Shown piece by piece: positions 54,828 to 63,856 of a stretch of 64,000 nt of DNA (position 1 is the stretch's first letter; the number at the start of each line of letters is the position of its first letter). Under the pieces are notes generated by a model that saw nothing but the letters and a program-made list of their open reading frames with translations, ran no database searches and had not been told where the DNA came from. Position numbers and translations under genes: made by a program. The stretch comes from Aliidiomarina maris (lineage in GTDB: Bacteria > Pseudomonadota > Gammaproteobacteria > Enterobacterales > Alteromonadaceae). The stretch is taken from the NCBI RefSeq assembly GCF_003987335.1, contig NZ_PIPK01000002.1, forward strand, positions 124,001 through 188,000, given 5' to 3'.

Positions 54828-56870
54828 ATGGCGAAGCTTTTGAGTATATGCCTCGGCGCCACAGTTGCAACCATCTCGATGACCGCAACGATGGCCCAAG
54901 CCAAAGACATCAGCCTGCAAGACATCAGCCTACAAGACATTGTGCAGCTGCAGCGTGTGACCAGCGCAATCACCACCAATGACGGTGCGTATACCGCCTA
55001 CACCCGGGTACGCCCGCGCACGGCTTACGAAGACGATGATGGCCCAGCCTACAGTGAGCTTTTTGTCATTACCCCCGATGGCGAGCATGTGCCATTCATC
55101 ACCGGCGATGTCCGCGTTAGCCAAATTCGCTTTAGCTACGATGAAAAGTTTATTCATTTTGTGACGAATCGTGATGACGATAAGCACAACACGTTGTATC
55201 GCATTCCGCTGCGCGGGGGCGAGTCTTGGCGCTTATACGCCCACGACACCCCAGTGAACAGCTATTCATTGAGTGACACCCAACCAACTATAGTCTTTAC
55301 CACGCGCGAAGCAGGTCCTGAAAAGCAACAAGAGCTAGCCCGTAAAGGCTTCCGAGCGCGTGTGTTTGAGGAAGAAATGCGTCTTGGCCAGGTATTCGTG
55401 CACCCCATGGCGGAAGATGAAGATGAAGCGCGTCATATTCCAGTTGACGCCCATGTGTTAAGCGCGACCATGCGCCCAGGCCACGAGCAAGTATTGTTAC
55501 GCACTGCACCAACGCCGTTTGTCGATGACGACCTAATGCTTAGCCAGTATGCCATTTACGATTTCTCGGGTAGCCAAGTGGTGGCCTTAGACACCGAAGG
55601 TAAATTAGGTGCCGCGCGGTTTTCTGCCGACGGCTCTCAGCTAGCAGTACTCGGTGCAGAAGATCAACACGACCCTGCGGTCGGACGTATCTTGCTAGCG
55701 AACTTACGCAACGGTAGCACCCGCGACCTACTGCCTGGTTATTTAGGTCATGTCCGTGACATGCTATGGCAAGATAATCAGCACCTGATTATTTTGGGCG
55801 AAGTAGGCACCGAAACAGAGCTATTGCGCTATAACGTGCGCAGTAATGAGTACACAACCTTGCTTGAGCCTGGCCAGGTTATTGTGCAGAACTTAATCAG
55901 TTTTGATACCAATGGTCACCTGACTCTGCTTGCCCATTCCCCAGCTCACCCGACTGAGGTATACCGCCTAACCAGTCGCAGCCTCGAGCGCTTAACCGAC
56001 TCAAACCCTTGGTTGGCGGACGTCGAACAGCCCCGACAGGAAACCATACGTCACACCGCTCGTGATGGCGTTGAGCTTGAGGGTGTGTTGGTGTACCCAT
56101 TAGGGTATCAGGAAGGCCAGCGCGTGCCTGTGATTATCGATGTGCATGGCGGCCCTGAAGCGCATGTGCGTAATGGTTGGAATGACCGCTATTCAAGCCC
56201 AACTTGGTATAGCGCAGCACAAGGATTCGCTACTTTCTTCCCTAATTACCGTGGCAGCACCGGGCGTGGCGTAGAATTCTCAAAGCTGGGTCAAAATGAC
56301 TATGCGGGTAAAGAATTTGACGACATCGTTGATGCCAAAGAGCACTTAGTTGACATAGGCTTAGCGGATCCTGAGCGTGTTGGTATTACTGGTGGGTCTT
56401 ACGGTGGTTATGCATCAGCTTGGGGTGCCACCAAACAGACCGAGCATTTCGCCGCCGCTGTAATGTTCGTCGGTATCAGCAATAACTTATCTAAGTTTGG
56501 TACCACCGATATTCCCAATGAGATGAATTTAGTTCATGCCCGCAGCTACCCTTGGGACAAATGGCAGTGGTACCTGGAGCGCAGCCCGATCTATTGGGCG
56601 GAACAAGCACGCACGCCGATTTTGATCATGCACGGTGAAGAAGACACCCGCGTGCATCCGAGCCAGTCGATGGAGCTTTACCGCTACCTTAAAGTGCACG
56701 GCAATGTGCCAGTGCGCCTTGTGCTCTACCCAGGCGAAGGCCATGGTAATACGCGCGTAGGTTCGCAACTTGATTACGCCATGCGCCTGATGCGTTGGAT
56801 GAACTTCTATTTGGTTGAGCAAAACGAAGGCATTCCTGACCACGAGTTACCGCACGCTGACGCACTGTAA
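54828..56870 (+). CDS. Secreted S9-family (prolyl-oligopeptidase-type) peptidase
   Basis: This is a serine peptidase of 680 residues. A signal peptide (about 1-25, ending near MAQA) is followed by a beta-propeller domain. The alpha/beta-hydrolase catalytic domain has the GGSYGG nucleophile Ser524, Asp606 in GEEDTR and His639 in GEGHG. That order is typical of acylaminoacyl or dipeptidyl peptidases. GGGA seven bases upstream supports the ATG at 54828. A tandem 15-bp repeat just after the signal peptide encodes DISLQ twice. Confidence 0.92.
   Translation: MAKLLSICLGATVATISMTATMAQAKDISLQDISLQDIVQLQRVTSAITTNDGAYTAYTRVRPRTAYEDDDGPAYSELFVITPDGEHVPFITGDVRVSQIRFSYDEKFIHFVTNRDDDKHNTLYRIPLRGGESWRLYAHDTPVNSYSLSDTQPTIVFTTREAGPEKQQELARKGFRARVFEEEMRLGQVFVHPMAEDEDEARHIPVDAHVLSATMRPGHEQVLLRTAPTPFVDDDLMLSQYAIYDFSGSQVVALDTEGKLGAARFSADGSQLAVLGAEDQHDPAVGRILLANLRNGSTRDLLPGYLGHVRDMLWQDNQHLIILGEVGTETELLRYNVRSNEYTTLLEPGQVIVQNLISFDTNGHLTLLAHSPAHPTEVYRLTSRSLERLTDSNPWLADVEQPRQETIRHTARDGVELEGVLVYPLGYQEGQRVPVIIDVHGGPEAHVRNGWNDRYSSPTWYSAAQGFATFFPNYRGSTGRGVEFSKLGQNDYAGKEFDDIVDAKEHLVDIGLADPERVGITGGSYGGYASAWGATKQTEHFAAAVMFVGISNNLSKFGTTDIPNEMNLVHARSYPWDKWQWYLERSPIYWAEQARTPILIMHGEEDTRVHPSQSMELYRYLKVHGNVPVRLVLYPGEGHGNTRVGSQLDYAMRLMRWMNFYLVEQNEGIPDHELPHADAL
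54906..54935 (+). repeat. Tandem 15-bp repeat inside the S9 peptidase gene
   Basis: Two direct copies (54906-54920 and 54921-54935) differ at one base and encode DISLQDISLQ just after the signal peptide. A third partial copy, GACAT, follows. It keeps the reading frame and looks like a slippage duplication. Confidence 0.85.
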
Positions 56871-56892
56871 GCGTTGTCAGTTTGCATACAAT

Positions 56893-56917
56893 AAGCCCAC
56901 TTCGGTGGGCTTTCTTT
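56893..56917 (+). terminator. Terminator after the S9 peptidase gene
   Basis: A 7-bp stem AGCCCAC/GTGGGCT with a TTCG tetraloop (56893-56910) is followed by TTCTTTT. It lies about 20 bp after the stop codon and upstream of the hemN control region. Confidence 0.85.
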
Positions 56918-56935
56918 TGTTCGCGAGCCGATTCC

Positions 56936-56977
56936 TTGCGATGTATCAAATGCATGGCTTTGCGCGATGACTACACT
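56936..56977 (+). promoter_or_regulatory. Candidate FNR-dependent promoter of hemN
   Basis: TTGCGATGTATCAA (56936-56949) matches the FNR site TTGAT-N4-ATCAA in eight of ten key positions, with a perfect right half. A -10 hexamer TACACT (56972-56977) predicts a start near 56984. That places the site centre 41.5 bp upstream, the class II FNR position. hemN is induced by FNR/Anr-type regulators in several gammaproteobacteria. Confidence 0.6.
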
Positions 56978-57016
56978 ATGCCTCCACTGCTACGTAAGAC
57001 AACTGGAGGATGCTAC

Positions 57017-58378
57017 ATGCAAGCGCTATCTTGGGACCCTACATTAGCCAAAAAATATGACCTGCACGGCCCCCGCTACACCAGTTACCCGACCGCTTTA
57101 GAGTTACGCAGTGACTTTCCATCTGCGCCTGTTAAGCAGGCACTTTTGACGAGCGATGCCCCGCTTAGTGCGTACTTGCATGTGCCATTCTGTCATCAGC
57201 TTTGCTATTACTGTGGCTGTAATAAAATCGTGACCAGGCACCAGCACAAAGCCGACCGTTATCTGGATGCACTTGCAGCCGAGTTTGATATGTATTCCCC
57301 CTTACTTAGCCACCGCGGCATTCAACACTTACATTTAGGCGGCGGCACACCGACATTTTTAAATGCCGGGCAACTTACTCGTTTGATGTTTTTGTTGCGC
57401 CAGCACCTCGGTTTTGTGCCCCAAGCTGACAGTGAAGTCAGTATTGAAATTGACCCGCGCAGCTGTGATCTTGATAAACTTACACTACTGCGCGAACTTG
57501 GCTTCAACCGCGTGAGTTTTGGTGTACAAGACTTCAACCATATTGTGCAACAGGCAATTAACCGCGTGCAGCCTCTTAGTATGGTGCAAGAACTCGTCGA
57601 GCACGCACGGGCATTACAGTTTGAATCGATTAACTTAGATTTAGTGTATGGCTTGCCACTGCAAACCGCGCAGAACTTCGAGCATACTTTAACGACTCTG
57701 CTTAATTTACGCCCCGACCGAGTCTCCTTGTTTAGTTATGCCCATTTGCCCAATCGCTTCGCCGCCCAGCGCAAAATCGCCACTCACGATTTACTCGCAG
57801 GTCCTGCAAAGCAGCAGCTTCTGTTGCGAGCCATTGAGCGTTTAAGTCAGGCCGGCTATCAATCTATCGGTATGGACCACTTTGCTCTACCCACCGACAA
57901 CTTAGCCAAATCACAACGCCAAGGTAACATGCAGCGTAACTTCCAAGGCTACACCACGCATGGGTCCGACTGCTTAATTGGTTTTGGGGTCACCGCCATC
58001 AGCCAAGTAAATGGCGTCATCTGGCAGCATCAAAAAGACTTACCGGCCTATTACGCGGCAGTCGATGCGCAGCAGTTAGCGGTTGATCGCGGGTTTCAGT
58101 TGAGCCGCGATGACCAGATCCGCGCTGCAGCCATTAGCCAGCTGATTTGTCATTTTGAACTTGATCTAGTCGCCTTTGGTAACGCTTGGCAAATAGCTGC
58201 CCACGATGACTTACGCGACGCATTTGAAGCCCTTGAACCTTTCATCGCCGACGGCTTGGTGGTCGTTACGCCGACCCGCATTCAAGTCACCGAGCAGGGA
58301 CAATTATGGGTGCGCTTAATTTGCGCCTGCTTTGATGCCTACCAGCGCAATTCGGGCCAATTTTCTAAGGTGATTTAA
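57017..58378 (+). CDS. hemN: Oxygen-independent coproporphyrinogen III dehydrogenase
   Basis: HemN is the radical-SAM enzyme that decarboxylates coproporphyrinogen III for heme synthesis without oxygen. From the ATG at 57017 (GGAGG seven bases upstream) it has 453 residues. The cluster motif is Cys59-x3-Cys63-x2-Cys66 followed by Cys68, the full HemN CxxxCxxCxC signature. The N-terminal KYDLHGPRYTSYPTALE and the C-terminal HemN domain are also present. It ends overlapping the convergent DGC-domain gene by 14 bp. Confidence 0.95.
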   Translation: MQALSWDPTLAKKYDLHGPRYTSYPTALELRSDFPSAPVKQALLTSDAPLSAYLHVPFCHQLCYYCGCNKIVTRHQHKADRYLDALAAEFDMYSPLLSHRGIQHLHLGGGTPTFLNAGQLTRLMFLLRQHLGFVPQADSEVSIEIDPRSCDLDKLTLLRELGFNRVSFGVQDFNHIVQQAINRVQPLSMVQELVEHARALQFESINLDLVYGLPLQTAQNFEHTLTTLLNLRPDRVSLFSYAHLPNRFAAQRKIATHDLLAGPAKQQLLLRAIERLSQAGYQSIGMDHFALPTDNLAKSQRQGNMQRNFQGYTTHGSDCLIGFGVTAISQVNGVIWQHQKDLPAYYAAVDAQQLAVDRGFQLSRDDQIRAAAISQLICHFELDLVAFGNAWQIAAHDDLRDAFEALEPFIADGLVVVTPTRIQVTEQGQLWVRLICACFDAYQRNSGQFSKVI

Positions 58379-58784
58379 GCGGTGCCTGCAGGTGGTCGGC
58401 AAAATGCTCGTCGACAGCAACACCTAGCGTTTCCCCGACCACGCGCATCGCCTTGAAAGTGTCATGTAAGCTGCAACTGCCGTCGCGGTGTTGCACTTGC
58501 ACATGCTTGTCCAATTGAACATGCCAATCGGCTTGGGTCTGCTGTAAGGTTAAGCAGCGACGCACACACTGACGGTGACATCCATCTATCGCAATCACTT
58601 TACGGCCGCTGTACAGGGCTTCAAGATGGTCCGTGGTTTGTCCGGCGACCCCTGCAATAGCAGACATTTGCGCATACCCCTGTTGATGCAGCCATAGTCC
58701 AATGTCATTGGCTAATTGCGCTAAATTAGAGGCACCTGCACAGGTGTAGACTAGGGGGACGGGTGTGGGTGAAAAGGTACACAT
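58365..58784 (-). CDS. DGC-domain putative zinc-binding protein
   Basis: This cysteine-rich protein has 139 residues from the ATG at 58784, with AGGAG eight bases upstream. The name-giving Asp-Gly-Cys lies at 67-69 (IDGC), followed by Cys73 and Cys77; an earlier Cys15 sits in VYTCAGAS. This matches the DGC domain (PF08859), a family of unknown function thought to bind zinc. It lies downstream of a BigR/SqrR-like regulator on the same strand, separated by 81 bp on the far side of its own start. A link to sulfur or metal stress is inference. Confidence 0.8.
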   Translation of the reverse strand: MCTFSPTPVPLVYTCAGASNLAQLANDIGLWLHQQGYAQMSAIAGVAGQTTDHLEALYSGRKVIAIDGCHRQCVRRCLTLQQTQADWHVQLDKHVQVQHRDGSCSLHDTFKAMRVVGETLGVAVDEHFADHLQAPLKSP

Positions 58785-58865
58785 AGAGACGACTCCTTTC
58801 ATAACTTAAGCGTCGAGTGTACGTTATTCACCCAGATTTGCGTTGACGTACGTCAAAGGGAGTAA

Positions 58866-59177
58866 TTAAGATTTGCAGAACAGCTCGTGCAAGGTTTCTA
58901 AAACCTTCGCAGCTTTTGGATCGGCTAAACGATAGTAAACTGTCGTACTCTCTTTGCGGAAGTCCACAATGCCTTGCTCACGCAAGCGCGCCAAGTGTTG
59001 CGATAGCGAAGATTGTGAAATATCCAGCCTTGATTCCAATTCACTCACACACAGCTCCGCCTCCACTAAGTGGCATAAAATAAGTAGGCGGTGTTGGTTA
59101 CTTAACAGCTTAAGCAGCCCGGCAGCTTGAGCTGATTTTTCGGTTATTTGAGAAAGATCTAAGTCGCTAGTCGTCAT
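58866..59177 (-). CDS. ArsR-family regulator of the BigR/SqrR/YgaV persulfide-sensor type
   Basis: This is an ArsR-type winged-helix repressor of 103 residues. Two cysteines sit where the sulfane-sulfur sensors SqrR, BigR and YgaV have theirs: Cys35 in LILC and Cys101 in ELFC, 66 residues apart as I recall for SqrR. A third, Cys43, is extra. The HTH reads LDISQSSLSQHLARLREQG. There is no metal-binding alpha3 motif (ELCVxD). An ATTCGAAT palindrome (59232-59239) lies upstream by a possible -10 hexamer (59218-59223) and may be its operator. Confidence 0.8.
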   Translation of the reverse strand: MTTSDLDLSQITEKSAQAAGLLKLLSNQHRLLILCHLVEAELCVSELESRLDISQSSLSQHLARLREQGIVDFRKESTTVYYRLADPKAAKVLETLHELFCKS

Positions 59178-59347
59178 TGTTATAATTTCACAAATAAATG
59201 GGTGGATGAATGGTGCGAGTATAGAACAATTATTCGAATTTATGAGCGATAGAGGGGTATCTTTACCTTGCTCTTTACACTTCTTTGCACTACCGCACCA
59301 TTAATACGCTTGATACAAGTCGTCATCCATAACTTGACTTATTAGCG

Positions 59348-59734
59348 TTAACGCAGCACCTGTTGCATCACCTCTAAATAGCGCGCCGCATTATCACGTA
59401 CTCGGTTACTGTCCATCGTTTCCGAGCCTAAGTGCACTTCTTCCAGCACGTCGGCTGTGTGGGATAACTCGTCCTGCAGACGTTCAAGGGCTAGTTCCAA
59501 GGTATACGTCAGCTCATGCACCTTCACCAAGTCTTCATCGCTTAATTGCGCTTGATCGACAATACGTTGCAGATGGTCGTTGTGACTGCGTAAGTTGGTA
59601 ACTGCTTGCTCTAAAGTTTCAGCTGGCAGTGCCTGATAGTGCTCTAAGCGGTTGTCTGAGGTTGCATCAAGTGCAGCGGCAGGAAGGTTCACACCCCAAA
59701 TCAAGGCCGTCATGGCAAGAACTTCACGGATCAT
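59348..59734 (-). CDS. Exported DUF6746-like protein under a Fur box
   Basis: This 128-residue protein has a short signal peptide (about 1-21, ending LPAAA). A helical domain follows with ALPAETLEQAVTNLRSHN, DEDLVKVHELTYTLELALER and LEEVHLGSE. I recall this pattern from DUF6746 proteins, whose function is unknown. It should be periplasmic. An AGGTG site lies just before the ATG. A perfect Fur-type palindrome fills its promoter, so expression should rise when iron is scarce. Confidence 0.75.
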   Translation of the reverse strand: MIREVLAMTALIWGVNLPAAALDATSDNRLEHYQALPAETLEQAVTNLRSHNDHLQRIVDQAQLSDEDLVKVHELTYTLELALERLQDELSHTADVLEEVHLGSETMDSNRVRDNAARYLEVMQQVLR

Positions 59735-59761
59735 ACATCACCTATTCATTAGCATAACTGG

Positions 59762-59797
59762 AAAATCAATGATAATCATTATCATTGATTTTGTCTA
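59762..59797 (-). promoter_or_regulatory. Fur box within the promoter of the DUF6746-like gene
   Basis: A perfect 31-bp palindrome (59762-59792) contains the Fur 7-1-7 core TGATAATCATTATCA at 59770-59784. On the minus strand the -35 hexamer TAGACA (59792-59797) and the -10 TATCAT (59769-59774) are 17 bp apart. The operator therefore fills the spacer and would block RNA polymerase. The nearest gene in this direction is at 59348-59734. Confidence 0.9.
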
Positions 59798-59829
59798 TAC
59801 CAATTGTGTAACGAGGTGTGATCGAATAC

Positions 59830-59854
59830 GTCAGCGCCAATGGATGGCGCTGAC
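59830..59854. other. Hairpin downstream of the ABC permease gene
   Basis: A perfect 10-bp stem (59830-59839 with 59845-59854) with a 5-nt loop lies just after the permease stop. There is no T-run on the minus strand, so it is at best a weak terminator. It may protect the 3' end of the natAB-type transcript. Confidence 0.45.
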
Positions 59855-59873
59855 GGCGGTCGTTGTGATGTCA

Positions 59874-61070
59874 TCACGTGTTGATAATCACCCGCCAGAT
59901 TTCCTTCCAGCTTGGCTCTTTGCCGTACATCGTAATGCCGTGACGGAACAGCTTCGCAGCAAGCCGGCGAGCCCAGTATAAAGTGGCAAGCATTAAGCTG
60001 ACAGACAGCACCCATTGCCACCAAGGTACGCCAACCTCAGCGACCCGAATTGGCATCGCCGCAAACGAGGTTAGTGGGAAAATACTCAAGAATGTCGCCA
60101 TTGCGCTGTCGGCTGAGCCGACAATCGAGAAGCTCAAAAATACCGGCAGCATAGGTATAAACATCACCGTAGAGCGAGACGAATGGTTCGGGTCATCAAT
60201 GGTGGCGGCAAAGCCGGCCAAAAAGCTATTCACTAATAGCAACCCGACAATCAGGAAGAACAGTGCATTTAAGAATACCCAGAAGGTCAACGGCAAGGAC
60301 ATAAAGCCCCCCACCATCGCCATATGCATGCCATTGAGTAGCAGCAGCAGTAAGCCCCCTGTCAACACCATAGACTTCAAGCTGTGTAAGGTGATGCCGA
60401 GGATCTTTCCGTCCATCCATTCTTGCGGGTTCAACAAAGTAAGCAACTGCTCGGTGACGCGCGTCATCTTTTCCTGGGTGATAGACGACATCATTAACGC
60501 AAAGCCGTTAATCACACCGATAAACAGCAGCATTAAAATACCGCCCGTAATCAACCCACGACCACGGCGTTCTGTTTCCGCAGCTTCTGCATCTTCGTCA
60601 TCGGCACGGCTGGTGTAGAGCATCTGAATCGGAATATCTTCATGGTAGAAATCACGTTGTTCCTGGTCGAGATCTAAGGCATTAAACTTACGTGTCTGCA
60701 TCCAATCACGCAGCCGAGGTCGAACGCTATCCTGCCAACCTGCGCTCTTTTCCACGTGCAACGTCATGCTAAATCCATCGACTTCAAGCACGCCGTCATA
60801 TTCGTCGCCGATGGCATCAATCGCGCGCTGGCGATCAACAGGTGGCAAGCGCACAAATTCAACTTGCGCGACGTCTGGCAACTGCCCTTCTGCAAACACC
60901 GCAATGCGCTGCTCCGACTCGAAGAATGCAATAATCATCGGCCATAAGATAGCGATTAAGAAACCGAAACACATCAAACCAACCGTCAGCAATTCTTGTT
61001 TCCACTTAAAGAAACGTAAGAACTCGAACTTCGCGACACGGGTGATACGGCTTAAATAGGTCGTTTTCAT
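59874..61070 (-). CDS. ABC-2-type permease, NatB-like
   Basis: This is an integral membrane subunit of an ABC exporter, 398 residues long. The first helix (about 27-50) is followed by a large extracytoplasmic domain (about 50-170). A cluster of about five helices forms the C-terminal half. The arrangement matches NatB of sodium or drug export systems. The acidic DDEDAEAAETERR segment is just before the second helix. It overlaps the ATPase gene by 4 bp. The substrate is unknown. Confidence 0.85.
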   Translation of the reverse strand: MKTTYLSRITRVAKFEFLRFFKWKQELLTVGLMCFGFLIAILWPMIIAFFESEQRIAVFAEGQLPDVAQVEFVRLPPVDRQRAIDAIGDEYDGVLEVDGFSMTLHVEKSAGWQDSVRPRLRDWMQTRKFNALDLDQEQRDFYHEDIPIQMLYTSRADDEDAEAAETERRGRGLITGGILMLLFIGVINGFALMMSSITQEKMTRVTEQLLTLLNPQEWMDGKILGITLHSLKSMVLTGGLLLLLLNGMHMAMVGGFMSLPLTFWVFLNALFFLIVGLLLVNSFLAGFAATIDDPNHSSRSTVMFIPMLPVFLSFSIVGSADSAMATFLSIFPLTSFAAMPIRVAEVGVPWWQWVLSVSLMLATLYWARRLAAKLFRHGITMYGKEPSWKEIWRVIINT

Positions 61071-62002
61071 TTGCGGATCTCCTGCGTGGCAGCGGAACTA
61101 CGCACCGCAGACAAATACAAGTCATGTAGCGGTTTACGTTGACGGCGGAATTCTTGTAAAGCACCTAATTGTGAAACTTGTGCCAACAATTCATGCAGTG
61201 GCTGTTCAAGCCCTACCTCGGCAGTAAATTGGGTGTTGTCTGCCTGTGCACTCAAGCCGGCCAGCGGCAACGCAGATAACGCCGCAGGCTCCACAGGGCT
61301 AGCGAAGCTAAACTGGATAGTTTGCTTGTCCGCAAGTTGCTGGTGAATCGCATCAATTGGACCATGAGCAATCACCTGCCCACGGTTCATCAGCACGAAT
61401 TCATCTGCCAGGCGCTCCACTAAATCCATTTGGTGGGCACTGAGTAAAATAGTCACGCCCGCTGCTTTCAGCTCTTTTAATACCGTTAGCACGTGCTCTT
61501 GGTTAACTGGGTCGAGGCCTGAAAACGGCTCGTCCAGGATCACCATGGGCGGTTTATGTAGTAAAGTCGCGATGAGCTGAATTTTTTGCTGGTTACCCTT
61601 CGACAATTGCTTTAATTGCTCGTTGGCGCGTTCGGTTAACTCGAAGCGTTGCAACCAGTGGTCCAGCTGCTGCTGAATTTCCTTTTTATCAAGACCACGT
61701 AATTGGCCGATATAAATCAGGTTTTGCTTTAAAGTTCGGTCTTGGTACAAGCCGCGATCTTCCGGCAAATAGCCAAATGTCCCTTCCGGTAAGTGCGGAT
61801 ACGTGCGGCCTTGGTAGGTCACTTCAATGCTGCCAGAATCAGGCTCCGTCAAGCCTACCAACATACGCACCAATGACGATTTACCGGCTCCATTTGGACC
61901 CAGCAACGCGATAATGCCTCCCTCGGAGACTTGGAATGATACGTCATTCACCGCCCGCAAGGTCGCATACTCTTTAATCAAGTGAGAGAGAGTGATTTGC
62001 AC
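61067..62002 (-). CDS. ABC transporter ATP-binding protein, NatA-like
   Basis: This is the ATPase of the same exporter, 311 residues long. The Walker A motif GPNGAGKSS lies near 35-43, the signature reads LSKGNQQKIQLI, and Walker B is MVILDEPFSGLDP, with the H-loop in LLSAHQMD. A C-terminal extension of about 80 residues matches the NatA/CcmA type. It is the first gene of the pair, and its end overlaps the permease start by 4 bp (ATGA-type coupling). Confidence 0.9.
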   Translation of the reverse strand: MQITLSHLIKEYATLRAVNDVSFQVSEGGIIALLGPNGAGKSSLVRMLVGLTEPDSGSIEVTYQGRTYPHLPEGTFGYLPEDRGLYQDRTLKQNLIYIGQLRGLDKKEIQQQLDHWLQRFELTERANEQLKQLSKGNQQKIQLIATLLHKPPMVILDEPFSGLDPVNQEHVLTVLKELKAAGVTILLSAHQMDLVERLADEFVLMNRGQVIAHGPIDAIHQQLADKQTIQFSFASPVEPAALSALPLAGLSAQADNTQFTAEVGLEQPLHELLAQVSQLGALQEFRRQRKPLHDLYLSAVRSSAATQEIRK

Positions 62003-62070
62003 AGGGTAACCTTTTATGTGTTGTTAACATTTTTGCGCATAGTGTGCCTGTTTGATGGCGAAAAATCATA

Positions 62071-62098
62071 AAAAAAGCCGACTTGCGTCGGCTTTTTG
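62071..62098 (-). terminator. Terminator after pckA
   Basis: A perfect 11-bp stem (62072-62082 with 62087-62097, AAAAAGCCGAC arm) with a 4-nt loop is followed by T residues. It separates pckA from the ABC exporter pair. Confidence 0.85.
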
Positions 62099-62128
62099 TG
62101 TATCAGAGTATGTCAAACGTCATGCAGG

Positions 62129-63730
62129 TTATAATTGCGGACCCGCGGCAACTAATGCCTGACCTTCTTCATTGTCTGTGAACTTTTCAAAGTTAGCGAT
62201 AAAGCGCGCAGCAAGGTCTTTCGCCTTCACGTCCCACTCTGCCACGTCAGTGTAAGTTTGGCGTGGGTCCAAAATAGAGCTGTCTTCAACACCCGCTAAC
62301 TGGCTAGGAATGGCCAAGTTGAAGTACGGCAAATCAACAAACTCAGCGTCTTCGATGCTACCATCCAGAATCGCGTCGATAATCGCACGTGTCGCTTTGA
62401 TTGAAATGCGCTTGCCAGTGCCGTTCCAACCCGTGTTCACCAAGTAGGCCTCGGCGCCGGCTGCTTCCATGCGCTTACCTAAAACTTCAGCGTATTGGGT
62501 TGGGTGCAAGCTTAAGAACGCAGCACCAAAACAGCTTGAGAACGTTGGTGTTGGCTCCGTAATACCGCGCTCAGTGCCTGCTAATTTAGCGGTGAAACCA
62601 GACAGGAAATGGTACTTCGTCTGTTCTTTGGTCAGCTTGGCTACTGGTGGCAACACACCAAATGCGTCCGCCGTTAAGAAGATAACTTTTTTTGCGTGGC
62701 CAGCTTTAGACACCGGCTGCACGATGTTGTCGATGTGGTAAATCGGGTAAGACACGCGGGTATTTTCAGTTTTCGAATTGTCATCGAAATCTACCTTGCC
62801 ATCGTCGCCAACGGTGACATTTTCAAGTAACGCATCGCGGCGGATCGCATTGTAAATGTCAGGTTCAGCTTCTTGCGACAAGTTAATTGTCTTCGCGTAG
62901 CAACCACCTTCAAAGTTAAACACGCCATCGTCGTCCCAGCCGTGCTCATCGTCACCAATCAATTGACGCTTCGGATCAGTCGACAAGGTGGTTTTACCGG
63001 TGCCCGATAAGCCAAAGAAAATTGCCACGTCGCCTTCAGCGCCGACGTTCGCCGAGCAATGCATGGATGCAATACCCTGCAATGGCAAAAAGTAGTTCAT
63101 CATTGAGAACATACCTTTTTTCATTTCACCGCCGTACCAGGTACCGCCAATCAACTGAATGCGCTCCGTTAGGTTGAATGCCACGAAGTTTTCAGAATTA
63201 AGACCTTGTTTCTGCCAATCTGGGTTGATGCATTTAGCACCGTTCATCACGATAAAGTCAGGCTTGAAGGTAGCCAGTTCTGCATCCGACGGACGGATAA
63301 ACATGTTCTTAACGAAGTGCGCTTGCCAAGCCACTTCGGTAATAAAACGTACCGCTAAACGGGTATCTTCATTCGCACCACAGAACGTATCAACGACGAA
63401 TAAGCGTTTACCAGACAGCTGTTTGGTCACCAAGCCTTTCAAGTGGTTCCAGGTGTCTTGGTCAATCGCTTTGTTATCGTTCTTACCTTGATCTGACCAC
63501 CACACCGTATCCTTGGTGGTGTCATCACGCACAATATATTTATCTTTGGGTGAACGACCGGTGAAAATACCGGTATCTACTGCGACCGCACCTAATTCGG
63601 TGACAATGCCTTTTTCATAACCTACTAAGTCAGCGCGTGTTTCTTCTGCGAACAGCACATCATAAGATGGGTTATAAACGATTTCCGTGGCCTCTGTGAT
63701 GCCATATTGGCTCAGATCCAGATCGGTCAT
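62129..63730 (-). CDS. pckA: Phosphoenolpyruvate carboxykinase (ATP)
   Basis: PckA turns oxaloacetate and ATP into phosphoenolpyruvate, the first step of gluconeogenesis. From the ATG at 63730 (GGAG seven bases upstream) the protein has 533 residues. The P-loop [16 protein letters not shown] and the adenine-binding segment near GWNGTGKR are intact. An upstream in-frame start would run into the intergenic hairpin. It lies downstream of coaD on the same strand. Confidence 0.97.
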   Translation of the reverse strand: MTDLDLSQYGITEATEIVYNPSYDVLFAEETRADLVGYEKGIVTELGAVAVDTGIFTGRSPKDKYIVRDDTTKDTVWWSDQGKNDNKAIDQDTWNHLKGLVTKQLSGKRLFVVDTFCGANEDTRLAVRFITEVAWQAHFVKNMFIRPSDAELATFKPDFIVMNGAKCINPDWQKQGLNSENFVAFNLTERIQLIGGTWYGGEMKKGMFSMMNYFLPLQGIASMHCSANVGAEGDVAIFFGLSGTGKTTLSTDPKRQLIGDDEHGWDDDGVFNFEGGCYAKTINLSQEAEPDIYNAIRRDALLENVTVGDDGKVDFDDNSKTENTRVSYPIYHIDNIVQPVSKAGHAKKVIFLTADAFGVLPPVAKLTKEQTKYHFLSGFTAKLAGTERGITEPTPTFSSCFGAAFLSLHPTQYAEVLGKRMEAAGAEAYLVNTGWNGTGKRISIKATRAIIDAILDGSIEDAEFVDLPYFNLAIPSQLAGVEDSSILDPRQTYTDVAEWDVKAKDLAARFIANFEKFTDNEEGQALVAAGPQL

Positions 63731-63813
63731 GATACGACTCCTGCGGGACAGTCTGTAATGTGAAAGTGGGTTTGTAAAAATCTTGGCCGCTCGCCGCAAC
63801 GATAACGGTCAAA

Positions 63814-63849
63814 TTTTGGGCGGGAACTATAGCGGTTTTCCGCCCAAAA
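63814..63849 (-). terminator. Candidate terminator after coaD
   Basis: A perfect 10-bp stem TTTTGGGCGG/CCGCCCAAAA (63814-63823 with 63840-63849) encloses a 16-nt loop, just past the coaD stop. The T-run after it on the minus strand is short (AAAATTT), so termination may be weak. Confidence 0.55.
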
Positions 63850-63856
63850 AGATAGC

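Noticed and set aside
63731..63799. Upstream start for pckA
   Set aside because: The extra 23 residues lack similarity to PckA, and GGAG is positioned for the ATG at 63730.
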